From: Sphingobium sp. SCG-1
Lineage (GTDB): Bacteria; Pseudomonadota; Alphaproteobacteria; Sphingomonadales; Sphingomonadaceae
NCBI RefSeq assembly: GCF_002953135.1
Contig: NZ_CP026372.1
Location: forward strand, 806,001 to 870,000
DNA: 64,000 nt
Direction: 5' to 3'
A program made the position numbers and the translations under genes. The notes below the pieces were generated by a model. The model saw nothing but the letters and a program-made list of their open reading frames with translations. It was not told where the DNA came from and searched no databases. Of the stretch, positions 50,076-59,015 are shown in pieces (the first letter of the stretch is position 1; each line of letters begins with the position of its first letter).

Positions 50076-51929
50076 GTGACTGAAGTTCCTACAGCGCAGA
50101 TGGATGAACTTCGGATCAGCGAAGAGTTACGGCTCCTCGACGAGAACGAGCAGCTACGAGTGCAACTGGAAACCGCGCTGGAAGAAAACCAGCATATTTC
50201 TGAAGATCGCGATCAGCTTCTGGTGCGGGTTGCCGACCTCGCGATGGAGCTTCGTGCCGAAACTCGCAAGAGATTGGAAGACGACACTCCCCCCGCCGTT
50301 GAAAGTGGCGTTCCGCTGAAGAAGGAGACGGGCCGCAGCGAGACCGAAGAGGAATTGCGCGTCGCGTTCGAGGAATTGCAGGTCCTTACCGAAGAACTGG
50401 AAGTCGCGAATACCACCCTGCAACAATTCAACGCGCAACTCGAAGAACGCGTGGCGGCGCGCACGCGGGAGATCGTGGATGCCAATGCCGCACTCCGCAG
50501 AAGCGAGGCAGCGCTTCAGGCGGTTGCCAACGTTGTTCCGGACCTGCTTTGGCGCACGGATCATATAGGCCGAACGGAATGGGTAAATCGCCGATGGAGC
50601 GACTACACGGGGAAGTCGGTCGGCATCATTGTGTCGACAGGTTGGCTTTCCGTGCTGCATCCGGATGACCGCCCGGCTGCCGAAGAAGCGTTCATGCGTT
50701 CCCTGCGTGACGGTGTTCCCTACCAGCAGGAACACAGGATGCTTGGCGTTCATAACAATTATCGATGGTTCATGGTGCGTGCCGAACCGATGCGGGACGA
50801 CCGCGGAAATATTGTCGCCTGGTTCGGGGCGGCTATGGACATGCATGACCAACTCGTCAGCATGCAGGCGCTGAAGACAAGCGAGGCACGTTTCCGGACA
50901 TTGATCGAAGGCATGCCGCAACTGGTCTGGCGATCAGCCAATGGGGCCCAATGGACATGGTCGAGTCCGCAGTGGGGAACGGCAACGGGTCAGAGCGATT
51001 GGCAAAGCTGGGGCAGGGGATGGCTCGACGCTTTCCATCCCGACGACAAGGACAGCGTGCTGTCTTCTTGGGAGAAGGCGCTGGAAGAAGGAATCCTGGA
51101 GTTCGAAGGGCGCGTGTTTTCTGCTGCGGAGGGTCGCTATCGCTACTTCCAGACTCGCGCTTTGCCCGTGCGTCGCGAAGATGGCCAGATCGTTGAATGG
51201 CTTGGCACTTCAACCGACGTTGATGATCTTGTCCGGTTGCAGAACGAGCAGACCGTCTTGGTGTCGGAGCTTCAGCACCGCACACGCAATCTGATGGCCG
51301 TTGTTCAAGCGGTGATTACGAAGACCATCAAAAACTCCGACGCGCTGCACGATTTCACGGCGCGTATCGGCGATCGTATGCAGGCGCTTGCCCGCGTTCA
51401 GGGTTTGTTGTCGCGCCGCGCGGCAGGCACGCGCATCGCGTTCGACTGGCTATTGAAAGAAGAACTTTCGGCGCACGCCTCGCTTGATGAAGGACCGGGC
51501 GCCAGCAAGATCACGCTCAATGGTCCTGAAGGAATATTGCTGAGTTCGTCTACGATCCAGACCTTCGCTCTTGCATTGCACGAGCTTGCAACGAACGCGG
51601 TGAAATATGGCGCTCTCGCATCGGCAAGCGGTCACTTGTCGATCGAATGGTCGGTCGTTAAGCGGGATGATGACGGATCGCACCTGCTGGTGCACTGGCG
51701 CGAAACGGGTGTGGGCGATACTGAAGGGGCAGACCGCGATGCGCCGGACAGGATGGGATATGGCCGGGAACTTATTGAACGCGCCTTACCGTATCAGCTT
51801 GGCGCGCGAACCCGATACCGCTTCACCGACGACGGTATCGAATGCAGCATCGAAGTGCAGATTCCCGATGTCGCCGCCCTTAACGATGAACTGCAAGGCA
51901 GCTCGCCCTCTTACGGTCTGTTAGGCTGA
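50076..51929 (+). CDS. HWE histidine kinase with coiled coil and PAS domains
   Basis: 617 residues. An N-terminal coiled coil (about 10-140) echoes the EEL repeats of the CheR protein. Two PAS domains follow, about 145-265 (VNRRWSDYTGKS, LHPDDRPAAEEAF) and 275-395 (WTWSSPQWGTATGQ, FHPDDKDSVL). The HWE core has the phosphoacceptor His401 in SELQHRTRNLMAVVQAV, the N-box HELATNAVKYGAL and the G1-type HWRETGVGD. No membrane segment, so it senses something in the cytoplasm. HWE kinases often feed the PhyR/EcfG general stress response. Starts with GTG at 50076; ATG at 50100 is an alternative. Likely a unit with CheB and CheR. Confidence 0.94.
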   Translation: MTEVPTAQMDELRISEELRLLDENEQLRVQLETALEENQHISEDRDQLLVRVADLAMELRAETRKRLEDDTPPAVESGVPLKKETGRSETEEELRVAFEELQVLTEELEVANTTLQQFNAQLEERVAARTREIVDANAALRRSEAALQAVANVVPDLLWRTDHIGRTEWVNRRWSDYTGKSVGIIVSTGWLSVLHPDDRPAAEEAFMRSLRDGVPYQQEHRMLGVHNNYRWFMVRAEPMRDDRGNIVAWFGAAMDMHDQLVSMQALKTSEARFRTLIEGMPQLVWRSANGAQWTWSSPQWGTATGQSDWQSWGRGWLDAFHPDDKDSVLSSWEKALEEGILEFEGRVFSAAEGRYRYFQTRALPVRREDGQIVEWLGTSTDVDDLVRLQNEQTVLVSELQHRTRNLMAVVQAVITKTIKNSDALHDFTARIGDRMQALARVQGLLSRRAAGTRIAFDWLLKEELSAHASLDEGPGASKITLNGPEGILLSSSTIQTFALALHELATNAVKYGALASASGHLSIEWSVVKRDDDGSHLLVHWRETGVGDTEGADRDAPDRMGYGRELIERALPYQLGARTRYRFTDDGIECSIEVQIPDVAALNDELQGSSPSYGLLG

Positions 51930-51981
51930 TCACTTTCTAGAGCCATCAGCCGACTCAACCACAGCCGCCATGCCGACCGAC

Positions 51982-52227
51982 TCATTCTGCCGCATGGCTG
52001 TTTTCGCTGGCGTTTCGCGCGTTCATGTTGTTGGCAATGGGCGGCGTCTCCCCGCTCCCGCTGACCGAAGCCGGTGCATCGGCTCCATTGGACGGCGCTT
52101 CGTCGCCCACCACAATGTTCGATCCATTTGCGGTGGTGGACTGATCGACCTCCGCCTGTCGACCGCATGATGCAAGAGTCAGGATCGCAATCCCGGCATA
52201 CGTCCACAATCTCAAACTTTTCCTCAT
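51982..52227 (-). CDS. small lipoprotein
   Basis: 81 residues. Signal peptide with lipobox LTLASC (Cys about 21), then an unstructured, Ser/Asn/Ala-rich mature part. I chose the ATG at 52227 because it gives a clean lipoprotein signal; the frame could start 12 codons earlier. No recognised family. Convergent with the HWE kinase, 52 nt apart. Confidence 0.72.
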   Translation of the reverse strand: MRKSLRLWTYAGIAILTLASCGRQAEVDQSTTANGSNIVVGDEAPSNGADAPASVSGSGETPPIANNMNARNASENSHAAE

Positions 52228-52432
52228 GACGATCACCCCTGTAACACGACGCACTGTCGCCATTCACCGTGCCACCGCGGATGCCGTATTCTGAGGAAAT
52301 GTCGCTGACTTATGTGTGTGTGCTCGCGATTTAAACTGACAAAGGGGGCGCTGCCTGCGCAATAAAATCGAAGCTCGACACACCTGCTACTCGAAGGAAG
52401 TAATCCCGATGAAGGGAAATCCTTCCTCGAAG

Positions 52433-52438
52433 TATAAT
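52433..52438 (+). promoter_or_regulatory. TATAAT, possible -10 before the type I secretion operon
   Basis: A perfect TATAAT at 52433-52438 lies 102 nt before the ATG at 52540, but the bases 17 nt upstream (TGAAGG) make a poor -35. It may be a weak vegetative promoter for the secretion operon. Confidence 0.28.
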
Positions 52439-52539
52439 ACCGATATTTCGGATGATGATCCCCGGATCGCTGGCTCCCGCCTCTGCAATGTGAAACCCTT
52501 ACGCGTTGCGGAGAAGAATGGCCCTGCAACAGGGGGCAT

Positions 52540-54687
52540 ATGGATCAAAACTGGAAGGCGACTGCTGCAAGCCGGTCGAACAGCGGGCTAATGGCACTGA
52601 CCACAATGCTGGCCGCCCACAGGATCGCAGTGGACCCACTGCAATTGCGTCATGAGCTTGGCCATGACGATCCCGCCACCGCGCAGGATATCGTGCGACT
52701 GGCCAAGCGTCAGAGTGGCGTCCGCGCCCGCGCGTCGCAATCCGAATTCGGCAAGCTTGGCCGCTTGCCGCTACCAGTTCTCGCCAATGGACCAGACGGG
52801 TGGTTCCTGATCGGTCGCGCCACCGAAAGCGAAGCACTCATACACCGTCCGGGCCATGCGGTCGAAAAGCTGTCCGGCGACGCGCTGGAAGCCTTATGGT
52901 CGGGGGAGATCATCTTCGTGACGACGCGCGAAAGCGCGGACACGACATCGGGGCGCTTCGACATCCGTTGGTTCACACCGCAGATCGTGCGCTACCGCAA
53001 GCTCATCGGCGAAGTGCTGCTGATTACGCTGGCGTTGAATGTGCTTGGACTGGCAGCGCCTTTGTTCTTCCAGAACGTCATCGACAAGGTGCTGGTGCAC
53101 AACACGCTGGCGACATTGCAGGTTCTGTCGATCGGCTTCGTCGTGGTGTCGGTGTGGGAAGTGGCCTTCGGTTGGTTGCGGACGCGGCTCTATTCGGAAA
53201 CCAGTCAGAAGCTTGACGTGGAGCTTGGGTCCAAGCTGTTCCGGCACATGCTGCGTCTGCCGCTTTCCTATTTCGAAGGGCGGCGTGTCGGCGACACGGT
53301 GATGCGCGTGCGGCAACTGGAATCGATCCGTGAGTTCCTTACCAACGCCTCGCTTTCGGTGCTGATCGATCCGGCGTTCACCATCGTTTTTCTGCTCGTC
53401 ATGTGGATATATTCGCCCACGTTATTCTGGATCGTCGCGGCGACTATACCGGCTTATGTGGCGGTCTCCCTGCTCATGACTGGCCCGTTGCGCCGTAGGC
53501 TGGATGAGAAGTTCGAACGTGGCTCGGCGAACAATGCGCTGCTCGTCGAGAGCGTGTCGGGTATGCAGACCGTCAAGGCGGCCGCCGTCGAACCGCAGTG
53601 GCAGGACAGGTGGGAACGGCAGCTTGCGGGGTACAGCGCCGCCAATCAACGGGTCATCAATCTGGGCAACACCGGTAGCCAAGCCGTCCAGTTGATCTCG
53701 AAGCTGAGCCTTGCCGCGATCCTGTTCTTCGGCGCGCGTGAAGTAATCCTCGGCGCTATGACCGTAGGCGGGCTGGTCGCCTTCAACATGTTTGCGCAGC
53801 GCGTCTCCGGGCCGGTAATCCGCATGGCGCAACTCTGGCAGGACTTCCAGCAGGTCCGCCTTTCGATCGACCGTCTTGGCGATGTCCTAAACGCGCCGGT
53901 CGAGCGTAGTTCCAAATCACATGTGACGCTCCCGCCGATGAAAGGCGAGATCAGGTTCGAGAACGTCAAATTCCGATATGCCGCCGATGGACCATGGGCG
54001 CTGGACGACATCAGCTTTTCCCTGCGTGCAGGCGGCACGCTCGGTATTGCGGGAGCGTCGGGATCGGGCAAATCAACGCTCGCGAAGCTGTTGCAGCGGC
54101 TCTATGTGGCGGGATCGGGGCGCATATCGATAGATGACGTGGATATCGCGCAGATCGACCCGACCTGGCTGCGGCGTCAGATCGGCGTGGTGCTTCAGGA
54201 AAACCTGCTGTTCAATCGCACTCTGCGGGAGAACATCGCCCTTGCAAATCCCGTCACGCCGCTGCCGCAAGTGATCGCCGCCGCGAAGATGGCGGGTGCG
54301 CACGACTTCATCATCTCCCTGCCACATGGCTATGACACAATGATCGAAGAACGTGGCGTGAACCTGTCGGGCGGCCAGCGCCAGCGCATTGCCATAGCGC
54401 GCGCGCTCGTGACCAAGCCCCGCATCCTGATCTTCGATGAAGCCACCTCCGCCCTCGATGCGGAGAGCGAGGAGATCATACAGGGCAATCTGAAAAGCAT
54501 GTCCGCCGGACGCACCGTGGTCATCATTGCACATCGGCTTTCGGCGATCCGGGATTGCGACTGCATCCTGACATTGGAGCGCGGCAAGATTGTCGAGCGT
54601 GGCTCGCATCGCGAGCTTCTGCGAAAAAATGGCCGCTACGCCAATCTCCACAGGTTGCAAATGGGCTTGGAGGCAGTCGCGTCATGA
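52540..54687 (+). CDS. type I secretion ABC transporter (HlyB family) with degenerate C39-like domain
   Basis: 715 residues. The N-terminal 130 residues fold like a C39 peptidase, but the catalytic Cys is lost (NSGLMALTTML), so it binds rather than cuts its substrate. A six-span membrane domain (about 150-440) follows, then the ATPase: Walker A GASGSGKST near 505-513, the signature LSGGQRQR near 610 and Walker B ILIFDEATS. Start with GGGGG 4-8 nt upstream. The next gene is the HlyD adaptor (ATGA overlap). In sphingan loci an equivalent pair (atrD-atrB) sits beside the polysaccharide genes. The RTX protein at 39536 is a plausible substrate; an outer-membrane TolC is not seen here. Confidence 0.93.
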   Translation: MDQNWKATAASRSNSGLMALTTMLAAHRIAVDPLQLRHELGHDDPATAQDIVRLAKRQSGVRARASQSEFGKLGRLPLPVLANGPDGWFLIGRATESEALIHRPGHAVEKLSGDALEALWSGEIIFVTTRESADTTSGRFDIRWFTPQIVRYRKLIGEVLLITLALNVLGLAAPLFFQNVIDKVLVHNTLATLQVLSIGFVVVSVWEVAFGWLRTRLYSETSQKLDVELGSKLFRHMLRLPLSYFEGRRVGDTVMRVRQLESIREFLTNASLSVLIDPAFTIVFLLVMWIYSPTLFWIVAATIPAYVAVSLLMTGPLRRRLDEKFERGSANNALLVESVSGMQTVKAAAVEPQWQDRWERQLAGYSAANQRVINLGNTGSQAVQLISKLSLAAILFFGAREVILGAMTVGGLVAFNMFAQRVSGPVIRMAQLWQDFQQVRLSIDRLGDVLNAPVERSSKSHVTLPPMKGEIRFENVKFRYAADGPWALDDISFSLRAGGTLGIAGASGSGKSTLAKLLQRLYVAGSGRISIDDVDIAQIDPTWLRRQIGVVLQENLLFNRTLRENIALANPVTPLPQVIAAAKMAGAHDFIISLPHGYDTMIEERGVNLSGGQRQRIAIARALVTKPRILIFDEATSALDAESEEIIQGNLKSMSAGRTVVIIAHRLSAIRDCDCILTLERGKIVERGSHRELLRKNGRYANLHRLQMGLEAVAS

Positions 54688-56078
54688 CCGCACTGGCCAG
54701 CACATGGGCGTCGGTTCGCGAGGCATTGCGCGATGAGAAAGCAAATGCCGCTCGCCTGTCACGCACGGACGAATTCGATTTCCTGCCCGCCGCCATCGAA
54801 ATCGTCGAGCGGCCGGTGTCTCCGACAGCGCGCATCACCGCCAGAGTGCTGATGATCGGGCTGGTGCTGACATTGCTGTGGCTTGTGTTCGGCAAGCTCG
54901 ATGTCGTCGCTTCCGCACCTGGACGATTGATACCGGCCGACAATGTGAAGGTCATACAGGCGGCCGATAGTGGGACCGTCCGTGCAATTCTGGTACACGA
55001 CAGCCAAGCTGTGCGTAAGGGGCAGCCCCTTGTGGAACTCGATCCCACGGTATCGTCAGCCGAAGCGGTGCAGGCGCAAAAGGCGCTGGAGACGGCTGAA
55101 CTGGATGCTGCGCGTGGCCGTGCGATGTTATCGTCGCTGAACGGAAATGGGCTGAGGTTCGTCGCGCCGCAGGGAACTCCGGACGATGTCACAGCTATGC
55201 AGACGGCATTGGCGCGCGCGGAACTGGAGGCCATTCGCGGCGGTGCTTCCACGCGAGGCGCGGATCGGCAGGCGGCCACGGCGGCGCTGGGCGAAGCAAG
55301 GTTGCAGGCGGCTAAACTCACCGAAACGCTCCCGCTCGTCGAACAGCAGATCGCCGCCAATGAGGCCATGCTCGCAAAGGGCTTCGTCTCGAAGCTCCGT
55401 GTCATCGAAATGCAGCGTCAGCGCCTTTCGATCGTCAAGGATCGGGAGATCGCGCTGGAAACTGCGGACAAGGCGCGGGCGCAGATGGCTTCTGCCAGTG
55501 GCGCGCAGACGGAGTCCGACGCACTGGCGCGCGCGAAGATCCTCGACAACCTGACCAAGGCGGAGGCGGAAGCGCGATTGCGGCGAGAGGAACTTATCAA
55601 AGCGCGCAGGAAGTCGAGCCTGCAACGGCTCGTCAGTCCGGTCGATGGAACCGTTGCGCAGCTTTCGGTGCACACGGTGGGCGGCGTCGTGGAGGTCGCC
55701 AAGCCTATCATGTTGATAGTGCCGGCGGGCGGAGACCTGATTGCGGAGGTCAAGATACTCAACCGCGATGTCGGCTTCGTGCGCGTGGGCCAAAGCGTTG
55801 CGGTCAAACTTACGGCCTTTCCGTTCACGCGCTACGGCACGGCTCCGGGCATTGTGCAGAGCATCAGTTCCGACGCCGTGCAGGATGAGAAGCTGGGCTT
55901 CGTCTACATTGCCCGCGTGGCCCTCGACCGCCATTGGGGAGGCCGCAGCGAGCGCAGGATTGCGCTAAATCCGGGCATGGAAGTCACGGCCGACATCCGG
56001 ACGGGCCAGCGGCGCATCGGAAGCTATCTGTTGAGCCCCATCCAGGCGGCAAGCCAGGAAGCGGGGCGGGAACGATGA
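54684..56078 (+). CDS. HlyD-family membrane fusion protein of type I secretion
   Basis: 464 residues. One N-terminal membrane span (about 53-73, VLMIGLVLTLLWLVFGKL), a barrel-sandwich half (GRLIPADNVKVIQAADSGTVRAI), a long coiled-coil hairpin (about 145-320), then the second half (SLQRLVSPVDGTVAQLSVHTVGGVV) and the C-terminal beta region. It links the ABC transporter to an outer-membrane channel. ATG overlaps the ABC stop (ATGA), and the stop overlaps the GT4 ATG, so all three are one operon. Sphingan locus protein AtrB is the closest functional analogue by position. Confidence 0.93.
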   Translation: MTALASTWASVREALRDEKANAARLSRTDEFDFLPAAIEIVERPVSPTARITARVLMIGLVLTLLWLVFGKLDVVASAPGRLIPADNVKVIQAADSGTVRAILVHDSQAVRKGQPLVELDPTVSSAEAVQAQKALETAELDAARGRAMLSSLNGNGLRFVAPQGTPDDVTAMQTALARAELEAIRGGASTRGADRQAATAALGEARLQAAKLTETLPLVEQQIAANEAMLAKGFVSKLRVIEMQRQRLSIVKDREIALETADKARAQMASASGAQTESDALARAKILDNLTKAEAEARLRREELIKARRKSSLQRLVSPVDGTVAQLSVHTVGGVVEVAKPIMLIVPAGGDLIAEVKILNRDVGFVRVGQSVAVKLTAFPFTRYGTAPGIVQSISSDAVQDEKLGFVYIARVALDRHWGGRSERRIALNPGMEVTADIRTGQRRIGSYLLSPIQAASQEAGRER

Positions 56079-57193
56079 GCATGTCCGCCCCCGAACGCGC
56101 TTCGGGCAAGCGGCACATCGTCTTTGTCGTTGCCGGGCTGGGTGCGGGCGGGGCGGAGCGCGTCATCAGCGTGATCTCAACGGCATGGGCCACGCGCGGT
56201 TGGCGTGTGACGATCCTCGCTTTCGACGATCCGAATGATCCCATCTATCATGTGTTCGACCCTGCCGTAACGATCGTCCGAAGGGGTTTGCCAGCCGGCA
56301 GGGGGCCACTACGGTCGCTGCTGACACAGGGTAGACGCATCTGGGCGATCAGGCGCAGGCTTGCCCAGATGCAGCCCGATGTCGTCGTGTCCTTTCTAAC
56401 GAAGATCAACGTGCTGACCCTGCTAGCCACCATCGGCACACGCCATCGCGTCATCGTGTCCGAGCGTAACAATCCGCACGCGCAACGGGCCAGCCCCGCA
56501 TGGAACGCGCTGCTCGTCCGCCTCTATCCGCGTGCGCAGGCGGTCATCATGCAAACCAAGGCCAGCATATCCTGCGTACCGATAAAGGCGCGGGCGCGAA
56601 TGCGAGTGATCCACAATCCGATCTTCATGGCGTCCAGTTCGGGGGCGACGGACTTGCCTGTCCTGACCTCGGTGGGCCGACTGACGCACCAAAAGGGATT
56701 CGACTTGTTGATAGCCGCCTTTTCAGCTGTGGCTCGGCTTCATCCCGCATGGACCCTGAGGATATGGGGCGAAGGGGAGATGCGCGGCGCACTGGAACGG
56801 CAGATTGCTGATCTGGGCCTTGCCTATCGGATCGATCTGCCGGGAACCAGCAGAACCCCAGGCGCTTGGGTTCAACAGGCTAGCGCCATGGTGCTGTCCT
56901 CCCGCTATGAAGGCTTTCCCAATGTCTTGGGCGAAGCCATGGCGGCGGGGCTACCCGTGATCGCGTTCGACTGTGATTTCGGGCCCTCCGAGATGATAAC
57001 GCATGGGATCGACGGCCTGCTCGTCTCGACCGGCGACGTTGGCGCGATGGCGCACGCGCTCGACCAGCTTATGTCGGACAGGACGCTACGTAACCGGCTA
57101 GGCACGGCGGCACGGGCTGCTGCGTCCCGCTTCGCGCCAGAAAAGATCATCGCGCAATGGGACGCGCTTATCGAAGATGTGATGTTGCGATAA
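56075..57193 (+). CDS. family 4 glycosyltransferase
   Basis: 372 residues, GT-B fold. Acceptor-side loop VAGLGAGGAERVIS, donor domain with LTSVGRLTHQKGFDLLIAAF, RIWGEGEMRGAL and the motif EGFPNVLGEAMAAGLPVI with its two Glu. The ATG at 56075 overlaps the HlyD stop (ATGA), so translation is coupled to the secretion genes. In sphingan-type loci glycosyltransferases sit in similar positions. The sugar is unknown. Converges with the outer-membrane barrel gene, 3 nt apart. Confidence 0.93.
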   Translation: MSMSAPERASGKRHIVFVVAGLGAGGAERVISVISTAWATRGWRVTILAFDDPNDPIYHVFDPAVTIVRRGLPAGRGPLRSLLTQGRRIWAIRRRLAQMQPDVVVSFLTKINVLTLLATIGTRHRVIVSERNNPHAQRASPAWNALLVRLYPRAQAVIMQTKASISCVPIKARARMRVIHNPIFMASSSGATDLPVLTSVGRLTHQKGFDLLIAAFSAVARLHPAWTLRIWGEGEMRGALERQIADLGLAYRIDLPGTSRTPGAWVQQASAMVLSSRYEGFPNVLGEAMAAGLPVIAFDCDFGPSEMITHGIDGLLVSTGDVGAMAHALDQLMSDRTLRNRLGTAARAAASRFAPEKIIAQWDALIEDVMLR

Positions 57194-57196
57194 GCG

Positions 57197-58444
57197 TCAG
57201 TAGATCAGGATGAGTTTGAGGAATCCCTGCCAGCGGCGAAACTCATTGAAATTATCGGGTGTCGTGCGCTGACTGTAGTTCGCGATGGCTTCCACCGAAA
57301 CATGGCGATTGAGGAGGTAGCGCGCGCCCGCCTCGGCAGTGACGTAACGCTCATCCTGATCGAAATCGCCACGATAATGAATGTCGCGCAGGCCAAGCAT
57401 GCCGTGCAGGATCAAGTTGTGACGCGCCTCCTGATCGATGCGGATACTCGATCGGGCGTCGATGCGGCCGATCGCGCCGATGCGCACCGTGGCCACATCG
57501 CCTCTGAACACATCCATGCTGATCGCCGTGCGCGTACGTGGCCGCCACGTGAGCCGGCCGTTCGCGGCGATGCCCGTAAACGCATCCAGGCTGATGTCGC
57601 CCGGATTGGACCGGAATACGCCAATGCCTAGATCGCCACGCAATCGGTCGGCAAAAGCCAGCGACACGCCCGCCAGACCGCCATATGTGGTGGCAGTTCT
57701 GTCGACGCCAGTGCGATCGATTTTCACGCGGGGATTACGCCGCGCGACATAGGGTTGGACGAAGACCGAAATGCGTTCGGACAGCCGGATCTGGCCTTTG
57801 ACGGAGGCGCGATACGTCACCATGTCGCGGTCGGCATCTTCGAAAGGAAGGTAGTCGAGCTTTGTAGCCGCCACATTTGCGGTCACGCCGACCCGTGGTC
57901 CGTCATATCGGTATTCCAATTCGGCGGCCGCGACGTTGATGAGTGCGGGACGCCGGTTGCGCGCAAATTCCGCTTCCGGATCGCTACGCCGTTCGAAAGT
58001 ACGATCGAAACTGAGCAGCGTACCCAAAGATTGGCGGCTTCCGAAGGCGCGGCTGTAATCGACGGAGGCACCGAATTCAGTGGTGTTTTCCCGGCTCGTC
58101 CGCGCATAGCGGGAGAGGCCGCCATAAGCCTTCGCCCGGAACTTGGCGCTGGCGCTGTCCTGCCTCGCCTCGATACTGGGATTGAGCAGGAATATGACGT
58201 CAGAACGCCGATTGCTTTGCGTCGCCAGAATGTTGTTGTCGAGGCGCGCGCCTGCCTCCACCTGCGGCATCAGCACGAACGATCCTGCCCGGATGGTGCG
58301 CGGCTCATAACCCGGACGCGGCAGGTCTTCGATGCTCGTGTCGCGCTGCACGCGTTGCGCGAAGGCTTGGCACGGCCCCAGCAGTACCGCCACGCCCAAA
58401 GCCACTGCTCTGGTGTTTCGTCCCAAAGATGCCCCCCCGGTCAT
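57197..58444 (-). CDS. outer-membrane beta-barrel protein of polysaccharide export
   Basis: 415 residues. A signal peptide (to about 29, VALGVAVLLGPCQAFA) precedes a region RPGYEPRTIRAGSFVLMPQVEAGARLD that starts a long barrel of alternating strands (YGGLSRYARTSRENTTEF, VFVQPYVARRNPRVKI), ending with LKLILIY and a terminal Tyr. It matches the BBP2/PF10082-like outer-membrane family. A barrel gene next to an OPX gene is the arrangement of sphingan loci (GelF and GelD of gellan), hence a role in passing the polymer through the outer membrane is likely. The start is within a few nt of the OPX stop. Overall order is barrel, OPX, sulfotransferase on the minus strand. Confidence 0.85.
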   Translation of the reverse strand: MTGGASLGRNTRAVALGVAVLLGPCQAFAQRVQRDTSIEDLPRPGYEPRTIRAGSFVLMPQVEAGARLDNNILATQSNRRSDVIFLLNPSIEARQDSASAKFRAKAYGGLSRYARTSRENTTEFGASVDYSRAFGSRQSLGTLLSFDRTFERRSDPEAEFARNRRPALINVAAAELEYRYDGPRVGVTANVAATKLDYLPFEDADRDMVTYRASVKGQIRLSERISVFVQPYVARRNPRVKIDRTGVDRTATTYGGLAGVSLAFADRLRGDLGIGVFRSNPGDISLDAFTGIAANGRLTWRPRTRTAISMDVFRGDVATVRIGAIGRIDARSSIRIDQEARHNLILHGMLGLRDIHYRGDFDQDERYVTAEAGARYLLNRHVSVEAIANYSQRTTPDNFNEFRRWQGFLKLILIY

Positions 58445-58447
58445 CGG

Positions 58448-58999
58448 CTAGAACCAGCTCTCCTGCACCTGTATGAGATCGCCGGGCTGGACGCTGCTGT
58501 CCGGCCCCGCGCTGCCCTTGGCCGAACTGCGCGTGACCATCACCTTCTTGGTGTTGGCCCGGAAGGTGTAGCCGCCCGCGACGGACACCGCCGTCATCAC
58601 CGACATGCCGGGGACGTAAGGATATTGGCCGGGGCGCTGAACCTCACCAAGAATGAAGAAGGGCCGGTAGGCAAGGATTTGCGCGCTGACTTTCGGCTCC
58701 AGCACCAGTTGCTTGGCCCGGATCGAGTCTGCAACGTCGGTTTCGAATCGCGTGATCGTTTTGCCGGATGCCGTAACGGTGCCGATCATCGGCAGGGATA
58801 TTTCGCCGGTATCACCGACAAGGTAGGTGTTGTTGAGCGCATCCAGCCCAAAGACATTGATGCGGATCTGATCCCCTGGCCCGAGCTGATAGGGGCCGGG
58901 CGCAGCGCTCGCCAATGGTTGCATACTGGCATTCGCGCCGGCGCAGCTTGTCATGGCTACAGCCATCACAAAGGTCAGGCATGTCCTGAAGATGCTCAT
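58448..58999 (-). CDS. polysaccharide export (OPX/Wza-family) lipoprotein, short form
   Basis: 183 residues. Lipobox AMTSC (Cys about 18), then the PES domain: YQLGPGDQIRINVFGLDAL (about 35-53), GEISLPMIGTV (65-75), SAQILAYRPFFILGEVQRPGQYPYVPG (SLBB region, about 105-131). Only one SLBB unit is present and there is no C-terminal membrane helix like Wza's, as in GelD-type OPX proteins, which rely on a separate barrel. I chose ATG 58999 with GGGGAGG upstream; the frame opens earlier. It places the polymer exit in this locus. Confidence 0.93.
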   Translation of the reverse strand: MSIFRTCLTFVMAVAMTSCAGANASMQPLASAAPGPYQLGPGDQIRINVFGLDALNNTYLVGDTGEISLPMIGTVTASGKTITRFETDVADSIRAKQLVLEPKVSAQILAYRPFFILGEVQRPGQYPYVPGMSVMTAVSVAGGYTFRANTKKVMVTRSSAKGSAGPDSSVQPGDLIQVQESWF

Positions 59000-59015
59000 G
59001 ATAGTCCTCCCCTCA

